A stretch of DNA of 64,000 nucleotides, from the NCBI GenBank assembly GCA_029008115.1, contig JAQXJC010000039.1, forward strand, positions 1-64,000, in the 5' to 3' direction. This DNA comes from Desulfovibrionaceae bacterium. Lineage in GTDB: Bacteria; Desulfobacterota; Desulfovibrionia; Desulfovibrionales; Desulfovibrionaceae. Made by a program: the position numbers and the translations under genes. The notes beneath the pieces were generated by a model, which ran no database searches, was not told the origin of the DNA, and saw only the letters and a list, made by a program, of their open reading frames with translations. Every line of letters starts with the position of its first letter. Position 1 is the stretch's first letter. Positions 1 through 9,391 of this stretch are shown here, in pieces.

Positions 1-29
1 CTATCAAAAAATAAAATTCACCTGTTATC

Positions 30-1262
30 TTAATCTCTACCAAATATATCGCGCGTATATACTTTGTGCGCCACATCATTCAGCATAGAATCATATCTAT
101 TGGCCAGAATACAATCAGATCTCATTTTAAATATTTCAAGATCATTCACAACTTCATGCTCAAAGAATGTGCTGCCATTTTCAAGTGATGGTTCATAAAT
201 GATCAGATTCACTCCATGTTCTGTCAGACGCTTCATAACGCCCTGTATGCTGCTTTGACGAAAATTATCGCTATTGCTCTTCATAGTCAGCCGATATATG
301 CCAACAGTCACAGCTTTTTTCTGTATAGTCGCGGCATGGTTCATCTCCGCATCATATCCCGCGCGCTGCAATACTCTATGCGCAATAAAATCCTTACGGG
401 TACGGTTGCTCTCTACAATAGCCTGAATGATGTTTTGCGGTACATCAGCATAATTTGCAAGGAGCTGTTTCGTATCCTTGGGCAGGTAGTAGCCGCCGTA
501 GCCAAAGGAAGGATTGTTATACTGGGTACCTATACGCGGATCGAGCCCTACCCCTTCGATAATCGCCTGCGAATCAAGATTTTTCATCTCTGCATAGGTA
601 TCCAGCTCGTTAAAATAGCTTACCCGCAGCGCCAGATATGTATTAGCAAAGAGCTTTACTGCTTCCGCTTCCGTTAATCCCATAATGCGGACAGGTACAT
701 CCTGCTTTATTGCACTTTCCTGCAACAGAGCTGCAAATTGTTCTGCCGCTTTTTGCATGGTGGCATCACCCTTCGGACAGCCCACGATAATGCGCGAAGG
801 ATACAAATTATCGTATAATGCGCGGGACTCTCGTAAGAACTCCGAGCTAAAGAGGATGTTCCCGCAGTTATACTTTTGTCGGATTGATTCAGTATATCCC
901 ACAGGGATAGTAGATTTTATGACAATGACAGCATCCTTGTTAACAGAGCGAATCAGCTCTATGACGGACTCTACAGCAGAGGTATCGAAAAAGTTCTGCC
1001 GCACATCGTAATTCGTGGGTGTCACCACTACGACCAGTTCGGCATTCCTGTACGCTTCTGCCCCATCCACGGTAGATGTCAGATGTCACTCCTTATGGGC
1101 GAGGTACTCTTCCAATTCCACATCCTGTATGGGAGAAATGCGACGATTGATCTTCTCCACTCGTTCCGGCAGGATATCGACAGCTGTTACGCTATTATGC
1201 TGCGCAAGCAGCACTGCAAGAGATAATCCAACATAGCCAGTTCCGGCAATTGCGATATTCAT
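30..1262 (-). pseudogene. ugd: UDP-glucose 6-dehydrogenase, broken
   Basis: The intact enzyme oxidises UDP-glucose to UDP-glucuronate for capsule or exopolysaccharide synthesis. The full frame runs from ATG at 1262 (Rossmann motif AGTGYVGL) to TAA at 30, about 410 codons, the usual length. Two lesions are visible. Codon 59 is TGA (1088-1086) in the same frame as the rest; the sister remnant at 2448-2749 has a leucine codon there. The catalytic motif that normally reads GGxCLPKDT reads GGYYLPKDT, so the nucleophilic Cys is Tyr at codon 259 (486-488). A GTG at 1070 could restart translation, but that product would lack the NAD-binding fold. It lies directly downstream of the frameshifted epimerase gene. 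A dead gene is by far the likeliest reading. Confidence 0.85.
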
Positions 1263-1307
1263 ATCGTATCCTTCTCCATCAAAATTTCATTTACCATGAT
1301 ATTTTTC

Positions 1308-2377
1308 TTACTTCATGTAGAAATCATGATACCATTCTGCAAATTTTCTTAATCCATCCCGTAGTGGGGTACTTGGCTTAAAGCCAAAATCCAGTTCCAG
1401 GGCGGAAGTATCAGCATAGGTCACTGGAACGTCTCCCGGCTGCATGGGTACAAGCTTTGTATGCGCTTCAAAATTATAATCCTGTGGCAGAACCTTTGCC
1501 CTGACCAGTTCTTGCTGAAGAATAGTAACAAAATCCAAAAGATTTTCCGGCTTATTATTGCCAATATTATATATGCGATAGGGAGGGACAGGCAGCCCAT
1601 CTTCCCCAACGGCACGTACAGGTGGAGACTGCATAATGCGTACTACGCCCTCAACAATATCATCAATATATGTGAAATCTCGTTTGCAGTTGCCGTAATT
1701 AAAAATCTGAATCTCCTTCCCAGCTCTTAGTTTGTCTGTAAAACCAAAGTAAGCCATATCTGGCCGTCCAGCCGGGCCATATACTGTAAAGAAACGTAAT
1801 CCCGTACTGGGAATATCGTATAATTTGGCATAGGCATGGGCCATAAGCTCATTACTCTTCTTTGTAGCGGCGTATAAGCTAACGGGATTATCTATCTTAT
1901 CGTCCGTAGAATACGGCACTTTTTTATTCATGCCATATACAGAAGAGCTGGAAGCATATACAAAATGCTCAATACCAGACTGCCCATTATCATAGGAATG
2001 CCGACATGCTTCCAGCAGATTATAAAACCCTATAATATTAGATTCGATATATGCATCTGGATTGGTAATGGAATACCGTACCCCCCAGCCTGTGCGGCAA
2101 GATTCACCACCACGGTAGGCTTGTATGTTTCAAATATATCGTCAATCATACTTTTGTCTGCAATATCGCCTTTAATAAATACCCATGCGCAGTTTGCATT
2201 CTCGGCAGCAAGTCTCTCGATCTGAGCACGGTGATATTCTTTGATGCTGACATCGCAGTAGTCATTCATACAATCGATGCCAATAATATTGACAGCACCG
2301 GACGATCGGATAAGATCACAAGCAAGATTTGCACCGATAAATCCAGCCACCCCAGTGATCAATATTGTCATAGACAT
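1308..2377 (-). pseudogene. UDP-glucuronate 4-epimerase-like, frameshifted
   Basis: This is an extended short-chain dehydrogenase of the GalE/CapI (UDP-glucuronate 4-epimerase) type, which would convert the UgdA product to UDP-galacturonate. The N-terminal part (2377 to about 2087) has the Rossmann motif TGVAGFIG and ends near VVNLAAQAG. The rest, including the catalytic YAATKK (YxxxK) and the GPAGRPDMA region, continues in another frame from about 2080 to TAA at 1308. The break coincides with a run of six C on the plus strand (2081-2086), where four would keep the expected AQAGVRYSI reading. Apart from this one frameshift both halves look well preserved, so the damage is recent, a sequencing or assembly error, or a reversible homopolymer slip. 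The start at 2377 is approximate. Confidence 0.8.
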
Positions 2378-2447
2378 AGCATTTCTCTTATCTATATGTT
2401 TATATACCATTTAGCAGAAAAATAAAAGCATACCAATAATTATCTAA

Positions 2448-2749
2448 TACACAAGACTCGACTTCCTCATGGATATCGAAAAAGTTCCGCTGTGAATCGT
2501 ACTTTGTGAACGCGACTCACCACCAATTCCCCAGTACTGTACGCTTTCATTCCATCGAGTGTGGCCGTAAGATTCAGCTCCTTATAGCAAGATATTCTTC
2601 CAGCTCTGTATCCTGCATAGGGGAAATGCGCCTCTTTATATTCTCCACCTTCTTCGGCGGGATATCCATCGCCATCACCCTGTTGCGCTGGGAAAGAAGC
2701 ATCGCCATAAGAGTCCCACATAGCCGGTGCCGGCAACTATAATGTTCAT
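2448..2749 (-). pseudogene. Second ugd N-terminal remnant
   Basis: Reading leftward from ATG at 2749, fragments in shifting frames match the N-terminal third of Ugd: VAGTGYVGL, then MAMLLSQRNRVMAMDI and RRISPMQDTELEEYLA, then KELNLTATLDGMKAY, then YDSQRNFFD. At least three frameshifts are needed to join them, and the coding trace stops near 2448 before most of the catalytic part. It is a diverged, truncated duplicate of the ugd at 30-1262, oriented the same way, with the epimerase gene between them. Comparison of the two copies shows that the TGA in the first copy replaces a leucine codon. Confidence 0.75.
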
Positions 2750-3023
2750 GATTTGTCTTCATTCAACACGCCTCCACCGCAAAGGAAGGAACAGGCACGG
2801 AATTGCAGGACGTATTTGTTCAACAAGATATTCTGCTGAAATAACTCCGATATAGTGTATGCCTAAACAGTATAGCAGGCAATCCCCTCCTCTGCTTGCA
2901 TCATTTTTCTAGTAAAAACAGTATATTGTGATACCATATCTATTTCTCACCGGGCTCACCGACAGTATACCTGCTTACACTATTCGTATTTTTCCCATAT
3001 ATTGCATCTATATTTTACCCTGA

Positions 3024-3971
3024 TCACGCCAGCTTTTCCCCCTGCTCCGGCGCGTCGGCGCCAGCCGTCGCAATATCAAGAAATCCGCTCACGGCATCGG
3101 TCGCTGCCAGCAGAGCCCCCTGCTCCAGGTGGGCGTAGCGCATGGTGATGCGCGGATCGCTGTGCCCCAGCAGGCGCTGCACGGCATACAGGGAATGCCC
3201 GGTATTCACCAGAATACTGGCAAAGGTATGCCGCAGGTCATGAATCCGCACATCGGCAAGGCCCAGCTGCCGCCGCAGACGATCCCAGAAGGCATAGATG
3301 TCGGAAATGGGGTGCCCGGGCGTGCGTCCGGGAAACAGCCACGGGCACTCCGGCCTGCGGGGCAGCTCCCTGAGAATGCCGATGGCATCTTCGGAAAGGG
3401 CTATGTAGCGGGGCCGGTTGGATTTTGACAGGGGAACCGTCAGGATGCGCTGCTCCAGATGCACATGCTCCCAGCGGGCCCGCAAAATTTCGCTTTTGCG
3501 CGCACCGGTCAGCAGCAGGAGCTGCACGGCCCGGGCCTCCGGCCGCGGCGAGCACTGGAGGGCACGCAGCAGCTCCTGCGCCTCCTCATGCGACAGGTAG
3601 CGCTCACGCAGCTGCCGCAGAGGGAATCCGGAAACGTCCCTGCAAGGAGAACGCGATATGGCCTCCCACGATACGGCGAGCGAGCACAGGCTCTTGAAGA
3701 CGCTCAGAATGCGATTGCAGGTAGCCGGCGCAAGCCCCTGCCCTGCCAGATGCTGCAGCCATTTCTCTACCTCCTTTCGCGAGATGTTTCGCAGGCTGCG
3801 GGCGGCAAAGACCGGCAGGATATGCTGGCTGAGGATACGCTCGTCCACCTCCCAGCTGCGCTTGCGCAGGCGGATATGGGGAATATACACGGTGCGCACA
3901 AAATCACCGCAGCGCACGGAGGTTGACTTCTTGACACGGCTGGAACGTTGTTGCAGCTTTTTCCGAGACAT
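3024..3971 (-). CDS. Tyrosine recombinase / integrase
   Basis: A 315-residue phage-type site-specific recombinase that would catalyse integration and excision of the element. An N-terminal SAM-like core-binding domain (about residues 40-125) is followed by the catalytic domain with all expected residues: R158 in LTGARKSE, K183 in the SKSNRP hairpin, H244 and R247 in HDLRHTF, H270 in LLGHSDPRIT and the nucleophile Y279 in MRYAHL. I chose ATG 3971 because GGAGAG sits 6 bases upstream; the frame stays open to 4130 but that extension has no ribosome site. The gene lies beyond the tRNA-Leu 3' end and is transcribed away from it. It appears intact, unlike the capsule genes behind it. Confidence 0.9.
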   Translation of the reverse strand: MSRKKLQQRSSRVKKSTSVRCGDFVRTVYIPHIRLRKRSWEVDERILSQHILPVFAARSLRNISRKEVEKWLQHLAGQGLAPATCNRILSVFKSLCSLAVSWEAISRSPCRDVSGFPLRQLRERYLSHEEAQELLRALQCSPRPEARAVQLLLLTGARKSEILRARWEHVHLEQRILTVPLSKSNRPRYIALSEDAIGILRELPRRPECPWLFPGRTPGHPISDIYAFWDRLRRQLGLADVRIHDLRHTFASILVNTGHSLYAVQRLLGHSDPRITMRYAHLEQGALLAATDAVSGFLDIATAGADAPEQGEKLA

Positions 3972-4234
3972 GTACATCTCTCCTGTATACTGTGAGTGAG
4001 AAAAGTCTAACGCCCCCTGCCCTCCACACCTCCTTTCTTTGTACCCGCATAGTACTGGATAACGGAAGCACGGAAAGTCCCATCGATCCGGAGCCGCATG
4101 ACAGCTGCCCAGCCGTAGTTCGCATGACAATCTCGCGCCCGGCTGATTTTCTGCAACAACGGCAGGAAATCTCCTGAATGAATTTTCTCCCGACTAGTTG
4201 GGCGTGGCTATGCCCTTCTGACAGTATACATCAT

Positions 4235-4272
4235 AAAAAAGCCGTTCCAAGGCATCCCCGGAGCGGCTTTTT
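4235..4272. terminator. Bidirectional intrinsic terminator
   Basis: A 13-base-pair stem (AAAAAGCCGTTCC paired with GGAGCGGCTTTTT) with an A/T tract on each side. It lies between the recombinase and the tRNA region and would insulate the element from the chromosome in both directions. Confidence 0.7.
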
Positions 4273-4273
4273 C

Positions 4274-4528
4274 TCATGCTTCAAAACCTATTGTGCGGTC
4301 AATCCTCACTGGCACCTCGGCATTTGACCTGTTCATGAACGCGCCCCACCGGGAGCGGCGACTCCTGCGGGGCGAAAACGCCGAACCCAGCGTCGGGGGG
4401 ACTTGCCCAGAGACGGCTCGGCGCACGTGCCGCACCAGCTGCGTCTTCCAGAGCCACACGCGCATCTGGCATGTAAAAACGCAAGAAGCCCAAGGAGCTA
4501 GAACATCCTTGGGCTTCTTTGACACCAC
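4274..4528 (-). CDS. Small doubtful ORF beside tRNA-Leu
   Basis: An 84-codon open frame fills most of the space between the tRNA and the recombinase. It is rich in Arg, Ser and Pro and shows no domain, signal or convincing ribosome site; it also spans the terminator hairpin at 4485-4517. It may be non-coding junction DNA. Apart from the two hairpins described separately I see nothing else in 3972-4530. Confidence 0.15.
   Translation of the reverse strand: MVSKKPKDVLAPWASCVFTCQMRVWLWKTQLVRHVRRAVSGQVPPTLGSAFSPRRSRRSRWGAFMNRSNAEVPVRIDRTIGFEA
4485..4517. terminator. Terminator after tRNA-Leu
   Basis: GAAGCCCAAGGA pairs with TCCTTGGGCTTC around a short loop, 14 bases beyond the tRNA 3' end. It is the expected transcription end for the leftward tRNA gene and could work in either direction. 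Confidence 0.7.
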
Positions 4529-4530
4529 AT

Positions 4531-4615
4531 TGGTGCCGAGGGCGGGACTCGAACCCGCACAGCATTCGCCACTGCCACCTCAAGACAGCGTGTCTACCAA
4601 TTCCACCACCTCGGC
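4531..4615 (-). tRNA. tRNA-Leu (anticodon GAG)
   Basis: An 85-base tRNA with acceptor stem GCCGAGG / CCTCGGC, a long class II variable arm, T-loop GGTTCGAGTCC and encoded CCA. The anticodon stem CTGTC / GGCAG encloses loop TTGAGGT, giving anticodon GAG (reads CUC and CUU). The sequence closely resembles E. coli tRNA-Leu(GAG). It appears to be the integration site for the recombinase-bearing element to its left and remains complete. Confidence 0.95.
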
Positions 4616-4677
4616 ACGAAGGAATACATATAAAAAATACCGACGCCTGGCAAGTATTTTTTTGTCATTTGCCGGAA

Positions 4678-4703
4678 AATAAAAGGCCCGCCGAAGCGGG
4701 CCT
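4678..4703 (-). terminator. Terminator of the ilv operon
   Basis: On the minus strand AGGCCCGC-TTCG-GCGGGCCT is followed by TTTATTTT. It lies 27 bases after the ilvC stop and is a strong intrinsic terminator with a stable tetraloop. Confidence 0.8.
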
Positions 4704-4729
4704 GTTCCATGCCAGTCAGGGCAAAAAGA

Positions 4730-5743
<1,014 letters not shown>

Positions 5744-5799
5744 CTATACTCACACAGGTTTGATAAACCCCCGCCGCAACCACGGCGGCGGGGCAATTC

Positions 5800-6288
5800 C
5801 TAGGCATCCGGCTGCATGGAGCGGCGCATGGCCACGGAGCCGGTGCGGGCAAGCTCCTTAATGCCAAAACGCTGGAACAGGCTGATAATGGCCTGCAACT
5901 TCTCCGCATTGCCGGTAGCCTCGATGGTCATTTCGTTGGGGCTGACGTCCACGACCTTGCAGCGGAAGATGTCCACCATGCGCAGGATTTCGCCACGCAT
6001 GGATGATTCCGCCTGCACCTTCAGGAGCATCATTTCCCGCTCCACGGCCGCAAGTTCGTTGAAGTCCACCACCTTGATCACCGTCACCAGCTTGTGCAGC
6101 TGCTTGATGATCTGCTCCACAATCTGCTCGTCGCCGCTTGTGGTGACAGTCATGTGCGAAACGCCAGACTCCAGCGTCGGCGCCACGTTCAGCGATTCGA
6201 TATTGAAACCGCGCCCGCTGAACAGACCCGCCACGCGGGAAAGCACGCCGGGTTCGTTTTCCACCAGCACGGAAAGAACATGTCTCAT
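5800..6288 (-). CDS. ilvN: Acetolactate synthase small subunit
   Basis: A 162-residue regulatory subunit that activates the catalytic IlvB protein and gives it valine feedback control. An N-terminal ACT domain (residues 1-80, with ENEPGVLSRVAGLFSGRGFN) is followed by the IlvH-type C-terminal ACT-like half. The length matches the IlvH/IlvN long form. It starts 13 bases after the ilvB stop, consistent with co-translation and complex assembly. Confidence 0.95.
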   Translation of the reverse strand: MRHVLSVLVENEPGVLSRVAGLFSGRGFNIESLNVAPTLESGVSHMTVTTSGDEQIVEQIIKQLHKLVTVIKVVDFNELAAVEREMMLLKVQAESSMRGEILRMVDIFRCKVVDVSPNEMTIEATGNAEKLQAIISLFQRFGIKELARTGSVAMRRSMQPDA

Positions 6289-6301
6289 GGCAACCTCCCC
6301 G

Positions 6302-7993
6302 CTAGACCAACAGCATTTCGTCCAGCGCCGCGCCGGCGGGGACCATGGGATACACGTTTTCCTCGCGCTCCACCCGCACGTCTATAATGGCGGGATTGGG
6401 CGACGCGAGCGCTTTCCGCAGCACTTCCTCCAGCATGGATGCTTCCGTAATGCGGTAGCCTTCCACGCCATAGGCTTCGGCCAGCTTCACAAAGTCGGGC
6501 TGGGCCTCCATGTTGGTGTAGCTGTAATTGCGGTCAAAGAACAACTCCTGCCACTGACGAACCATGCCGAGATGCTGGTTGTTCAAAATCAGGATTTTGA
6601 CCGGCAGCTTGTTGTAGGCCACCGTGGCCAGCTCCTGAATGTTCATCTGGATGGAACCGTCGCCGGCAATGTCCACCACCAGCTTGTCGGGGAAGGCCAT
6701 CTGCGCGCCCATGGCTGCCGGGAAACCGTAGCCCATGGTGCCAAGGCCGCCGGACGTCAGGAGCGTGCGCGGGCGCGTGAAGGTATAGAACTGCGCGGCC
6801 CACATCTGGTTCTGGCCCACTTCCGTGGCGATGATGGCATCGCCTCCGGTCAGCTTGTACAGCAGCTCCACCACGGCCTGGGGCTTGATGTCGCCGCCCT
6901 CCTGATAGGTGAGCGGCTTGTCCTGCTTCCAGCCTTCCAGCGTTTTCAGCCATTCCGCATGTCTGGACGGCCAGTCCACGGCTTCCTTGCGGGCGCGGCA
7001 GATTTCCAGCAGTCCCGCCAAGGACTGGGCGCAGTCGCCCACCACCGGCACATCCACCTCCACGTTCTTGCGGATGGACGTGGGGTCGATATCGATGTGT
7101 ACAATGCGGGCATGGCTGGCGAAGGCGGAGATGCGGCCGGTCACGCGGTCGTCAAAGCGCACGCCGACAGCCAGCAGCAGGTCGGCATTGTTCAGCGCCA
7201 TATTGGCGGCATACGCACCGTGCATGCCCACCATGCCCAGCCACAGCTCATCATCGGCCGGGAAGGCGCCCAGCCCCATCAGCGTGGATACCACCGGAAT
7301 GCGCAGCTCCCGCGAGAGCTGCGTGAGCACTTCGGCAGCATCGGAGGTGATGACCCCGCCGCCGGCCAGAATCACCGGACGACTGGCCCTGGCCAGCTCT
7401 TCAACAGAGCGGCGCAGCTGGTTCAGGTTGGGTTTGTAGGTGGGATTGTAGCTGCGCATGTAGACGTCTTCCGGCCAGACGAATTCCGTCGAGGCCAGCA
7501 TCACGTCCTTGGGCAGGTCTACCAGCACGGGCCCCGGACGGCCGGAGCGCGCCAGGAAGAAGGCCTGCCGCAGCACCCTGGCCAGATCGCGTATGTCTTT
7601 CACCAGAAAATTGTGCTTGGTGCAGGGACGGGTAATCCCCACAATGTCCACTTCCTGAAACGCATCGTTGCCAATCAGCTTGGTGGGCACCTGCCCAGTC
7701 AGAACAACCAGGGGTATGGAGTCGCAGTAGGCCGTGGCTATGCCCGTCACCGTATTCGTGGCACCAGGGCCGGAGGTGACCAGGCACACCCCAACCTTGC
7801 CAGAGGCGCGGGCATAGCCATCGGCCGCATGGACCGCAGCCTGCTCATGCCGTACCAGTACGTGTCTGATTTCCGGATGACGCGGAATTTCGTCATAAAT
7901 GTCAATGATCGCACCGCCCGGATAGCCGAACAGCACGTCCACACCTTCCCTCTTCAACGACTCAAGCAGAATCTGCGTACCCTTCAGTTCCAT
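6302..7993 (-). CDS. ilvB: Acetolactate synthase large subunit
   Basis: The 563-residue thiamine-diphosphate enzyme condenses two pyruvates, or pyruvate and 2-oxobutyrate, as the first shared step of branched-chain amino acid synthesis. The N-terminal TPP domain has GYPGGAIIDIYDE and the catalytic Glu in VRHEQAAVHAADGYARASG. A central FAD-type domain follows, and the C-terminal TPP domain has the GDGSIQMN...NN metal-binding motif (about residues 445-475). It precedes ilvN and ilvC. The gene before it (8003-8224) ends only 9 bases upstream, so it may share a transcript with that gene. Confidence 0.97.
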   Translation of the reverse strand: MELKGTQILLESLKREGVDVLFGYPGGAIIDIYDEIPRHPEIRHVLVRHEQAAVHAADGYARASGKVGVCLVTSGPGATNTVTGIATAYCDSIPLVVLTGQVPTKLIGNDAFQEVDIVGITRPCTKHNFLVKDIRDLARVLRQAFFLARSGRPGPVLVDLPKDVMLASTEFVWPEDVYMRSYNPTYKPNLNQLRRSVEELARASRPVILAGGGVITSDAAEVLTQLSRELRIPVVSTLMGLGAFPADDELWLGMVGMHGAYAANMALNNADLLLAVGVRFDDRVTGRISAFASHARIVHIDIDPTSIRKNVEVDVPVVGDCAQSLAGLLEICRARKEAVDWPSRHAEWLKTLEGWKQDKPLTYQEGGDIKPQAVVELLYKLTGGDAIIATEVGQNQMWAAQFYTFTRPRTLLTSGGLGTMGYGFPAAMGAQMAFPDKLVVDIAGDGSIQMNIQELATVAYNKLPVKILILNNQHLGMVRQWQELFFDRNYSYTNMEAQPDFVKLAEAYGVEGYRITEASMLEEVLRKALASPNPAIIDVRVEREENVYPMVPAGAALDEMLLV

Positions 7994-8002
7994 GCGCGCC
8001 TC

Positions 8003-8224
8003 CTAGGCACTCAGGCGATCAAGCATCGCCACCATCCGCGTCTTGTTTTCCAGCTTCTGCTTCTTCAGCTGCTTCAGCGTCTGATCTTCCGTAGGCGTCA
8101 GGAACGCCTTGGTCATGAGCTTCTCCACCTGCTTCGTGTACAGCTGATGATCTTCCCACAGCTCCTTCAGTTCAGGCTCGGTGGCGGAAAACTTCTCAAT
8201 CAGTTCGATTTGGCGCTGATCCAT
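8003..8224 (-). CDS. DUF465/YdcH-type small coiled-coil protein
   Basis: A 73-residue, highly charged, almost entirely helical protein. The pattern of two helices with LxxxHxxYxxQVExL-like spacing and a KxLKKQKLxxKTRM tail fits the DUF465 (YdcH) family, whose role is not established. It has no signal or membrane segment. It lies between yggT and ilvB, all leftward, with short gaps. Co-transcription with ilv is inference and may not reflect a functional link. Confidence 0.7.
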   Translation of the reverse strand: MDQRQIELIEKFSATEPELKELWEDHQLYTKQVEKLMTKAFLTPTEDQTLKQLKKQKLENKTRMVAMLDRLSA

Positions 8225-8271
8225 AAGGGCCTCCTGCTATAGCAGTTTTTCATCTCCCGGAGGAGACGCTC

Positions 8272-8574
8272 TTAATGCATGGTCATGGCGTATTGGGCCA
8301 GGGAGCTGACGATGACACGATCTGCCAGCTCAATGGCAAACAGCACCACGACCGGGGAAAAGTCTATGCCGCTCGTGTAGGTGAACGGCAGGGCCTTGCG
8401 CACCCGGTAGAACACGGGCTCGGTCAGCTGGCGGATGACCCTCACCACAGGGTTATAGGGATCGGGATGTATCCACGACATGAGCGCGGAAGCCAGCACC
8501 ACCCAGAAATACAGTTTCAGCGCGATGCCCGCCAGAAAGGCCACGGCGGACAGAGCGTTGGCAAAAAGAATCAT
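8272..8574 (-). CDS. YggT family membrane protein
   Basis: A 100-residue inner-membrane protein of the YggT family. Two hydrophobic segments (about residues 3-28 and 72-95) flank the family signature SWIHPDPYNPVVRVIRQLTEP. E. coli YggT has been linked to osmotic or ion tolerance, and the family often sits near proC and cell-division genes; here proC is elsewhere (51121). I start at ATG 8574 with GGAG six bases ahead; an in-frame extension to 8667 has no ribosome site. Confidence 0.85.
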   Translation of the reverse strand: MILFANALSAVAFLAGIALKLYFWVVLASALMSWIHPDPYNPVVRVIRQLTEPVFYRVRKALPFTYTSGIDFSPVVVLFAIELADRVIVSSLAQYAMTMH

Positions 8575-8683
8575 GGTTTTCTCCGAAAAGTCCCGTTGAT
8601 GCGCAATTTTCCTTTGCTGGAATACAGCATACCCGCACATTTCAGGATTGCCAAGGGAATATTCCACATTTTCGACAAAAATG

Positions 8684-9391
8684 TTAACACGCCGCCGTCT
8701 GGCCAGCCCTCATCCCGCCTGCCGGCGGCACGGCAAGCATGGAACGCACGCGATCTTCCAGCTCCGCATAGCTGGCAACGGCAATGCCGGCGCGCAGCCC
8801 GGGGTTGCCAAAGGCCGCAAAGCGCACACCGGCGGCTGCGGCGGCCGCCATGTCATGCGGGCTGTCCCCCACGAACAGCATCTCCTCCGGCGCGCAGGCC
8901 CAGCGGTGCAGAATCAGCTCCAGACCCTCGGGCGAGGGTTTGGGGGCGGCCTGATCCGCCGTCACCACGGGATCGAACAGGGCTTCCAGATCAAAGCGCC
9001 GCAGGATGCGGCCCATGCCGCCGCCCACACGATTGGTATTCACGCCCAGGCGCAGTCCCTCCCGCAGCATGGCGTCCGCAAACTCGCGGAACTGTGGCAT
9101 GAGGGTAAGCATGGGAAAGATGTCCCGCTGATACACCACCACATGCGCGCATACGTAATCCAGCTGCCCATGCAGCTCCGGCGGCGTAATATACTCCATA
9201 GCCTGCCGCGCCGTGGCCATATAGGTATAGGCTTCCTGTTCCGGCGTCAGCGGCGGCAGGCCGAAATACCGCAGAATGCGGTTGTAGAACTCCGCATTGG
9301 CGGCGCGCGAATCAATCATCACGCCATCGCAGTCGAACACAATCCCTTTCAGCGGCGCAATCTCCGCCCTGTCTCCACGCAGTGCGCTCAC
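8684..9391 (-). CDS. HAD-superfamily phosphatase
   Basis: A 235-residue haloacid-dehalogenase hydrolase of the phosphoglycolate-phosphatase/beta-phosphoglucomutase branch. Motif I is VFDCDGVMIDS (nucleophile and acid-base Asp), a helical cap follows, motif II is GVNTNR, motif III is the Lys in APKPSPEG and motif IV is FVGDSPHDM. The substrate cannot be told from sequence. The first codons overlap the stop of the preceding gene (ATGA at 9388-9391), so the two are probably translationally coupled. Confidence 0.85.
   Translation of the reverse strand: MSALRGDRAEIAPLKGIVFDCDGVMIDSRAANAEFYNRILRYFGLPPLTPEQEAYTYMATARQAMEYITPPELHGQLDYVCAHVVVYQRDIFPMLTLMPQFREFADAMLREGLRLGVNTNRVGGGMGRILRRFDLEALFDPVVTADQAAPKPSPEGLELILHRWACAPEEMLFVGDSPHDMAAAAAAGVRFAAFGNPGLRAGIAVASYAELEDRVRSMLAVPPAGGMRAGQTAAC

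Larger units (their letters stand above)
1..4530. mobile_element. End of tRNA-Leu-integrated element
   Basis: A tyrosine recombinase (3024-3971) lies just beyond the 3' end of a tRNA-Leu gene (4531-4615), both on the minus strand, which is the classic layout of an element integrated into a tRNA 3' end. Left of the recombinase the DNA is visibly AT-richer than the rest of the window and carries only damaged capsule-sugar genes. The tRNA is complete through CCA, so the right junction is probably at or near 4531-4560. The other junction, expected to repeat the tRNA 3' end, is not in the window, so the element runs past position 1. The stretch 2750-3023 holds no gene that I can see. That this is a genomic island rather than a decayed prophage is inference. 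Confidence 0.6.

Noticed and set aside
1086-1088. TGA in ugd as a selenocysteine codon
   Set aside because: The sister copy has leucine at this position, no Ugd is known to use Sec there, and the same gene has a second disabling change. A nonsense mutation is simpler.
4311-4322. Second att-like copy of the tRNA (CACCTCGGCA)
   Set aside because: Only ten bases match, and they match the 5' half of the tRNA, not the 3' end expected for an attachment site.
5816-8242. 808-codon rightward frame opposite ilvBN
   Set aside because: It is antisense to unmistakable ilv genes; long open frames on the opposite strand are expected in GC-rich DNA. The same applies to long frames opposite the EAL gene (19934-22471), mfd (31997-34399), glyS (25795-28101) and nrdD (39344-41698).
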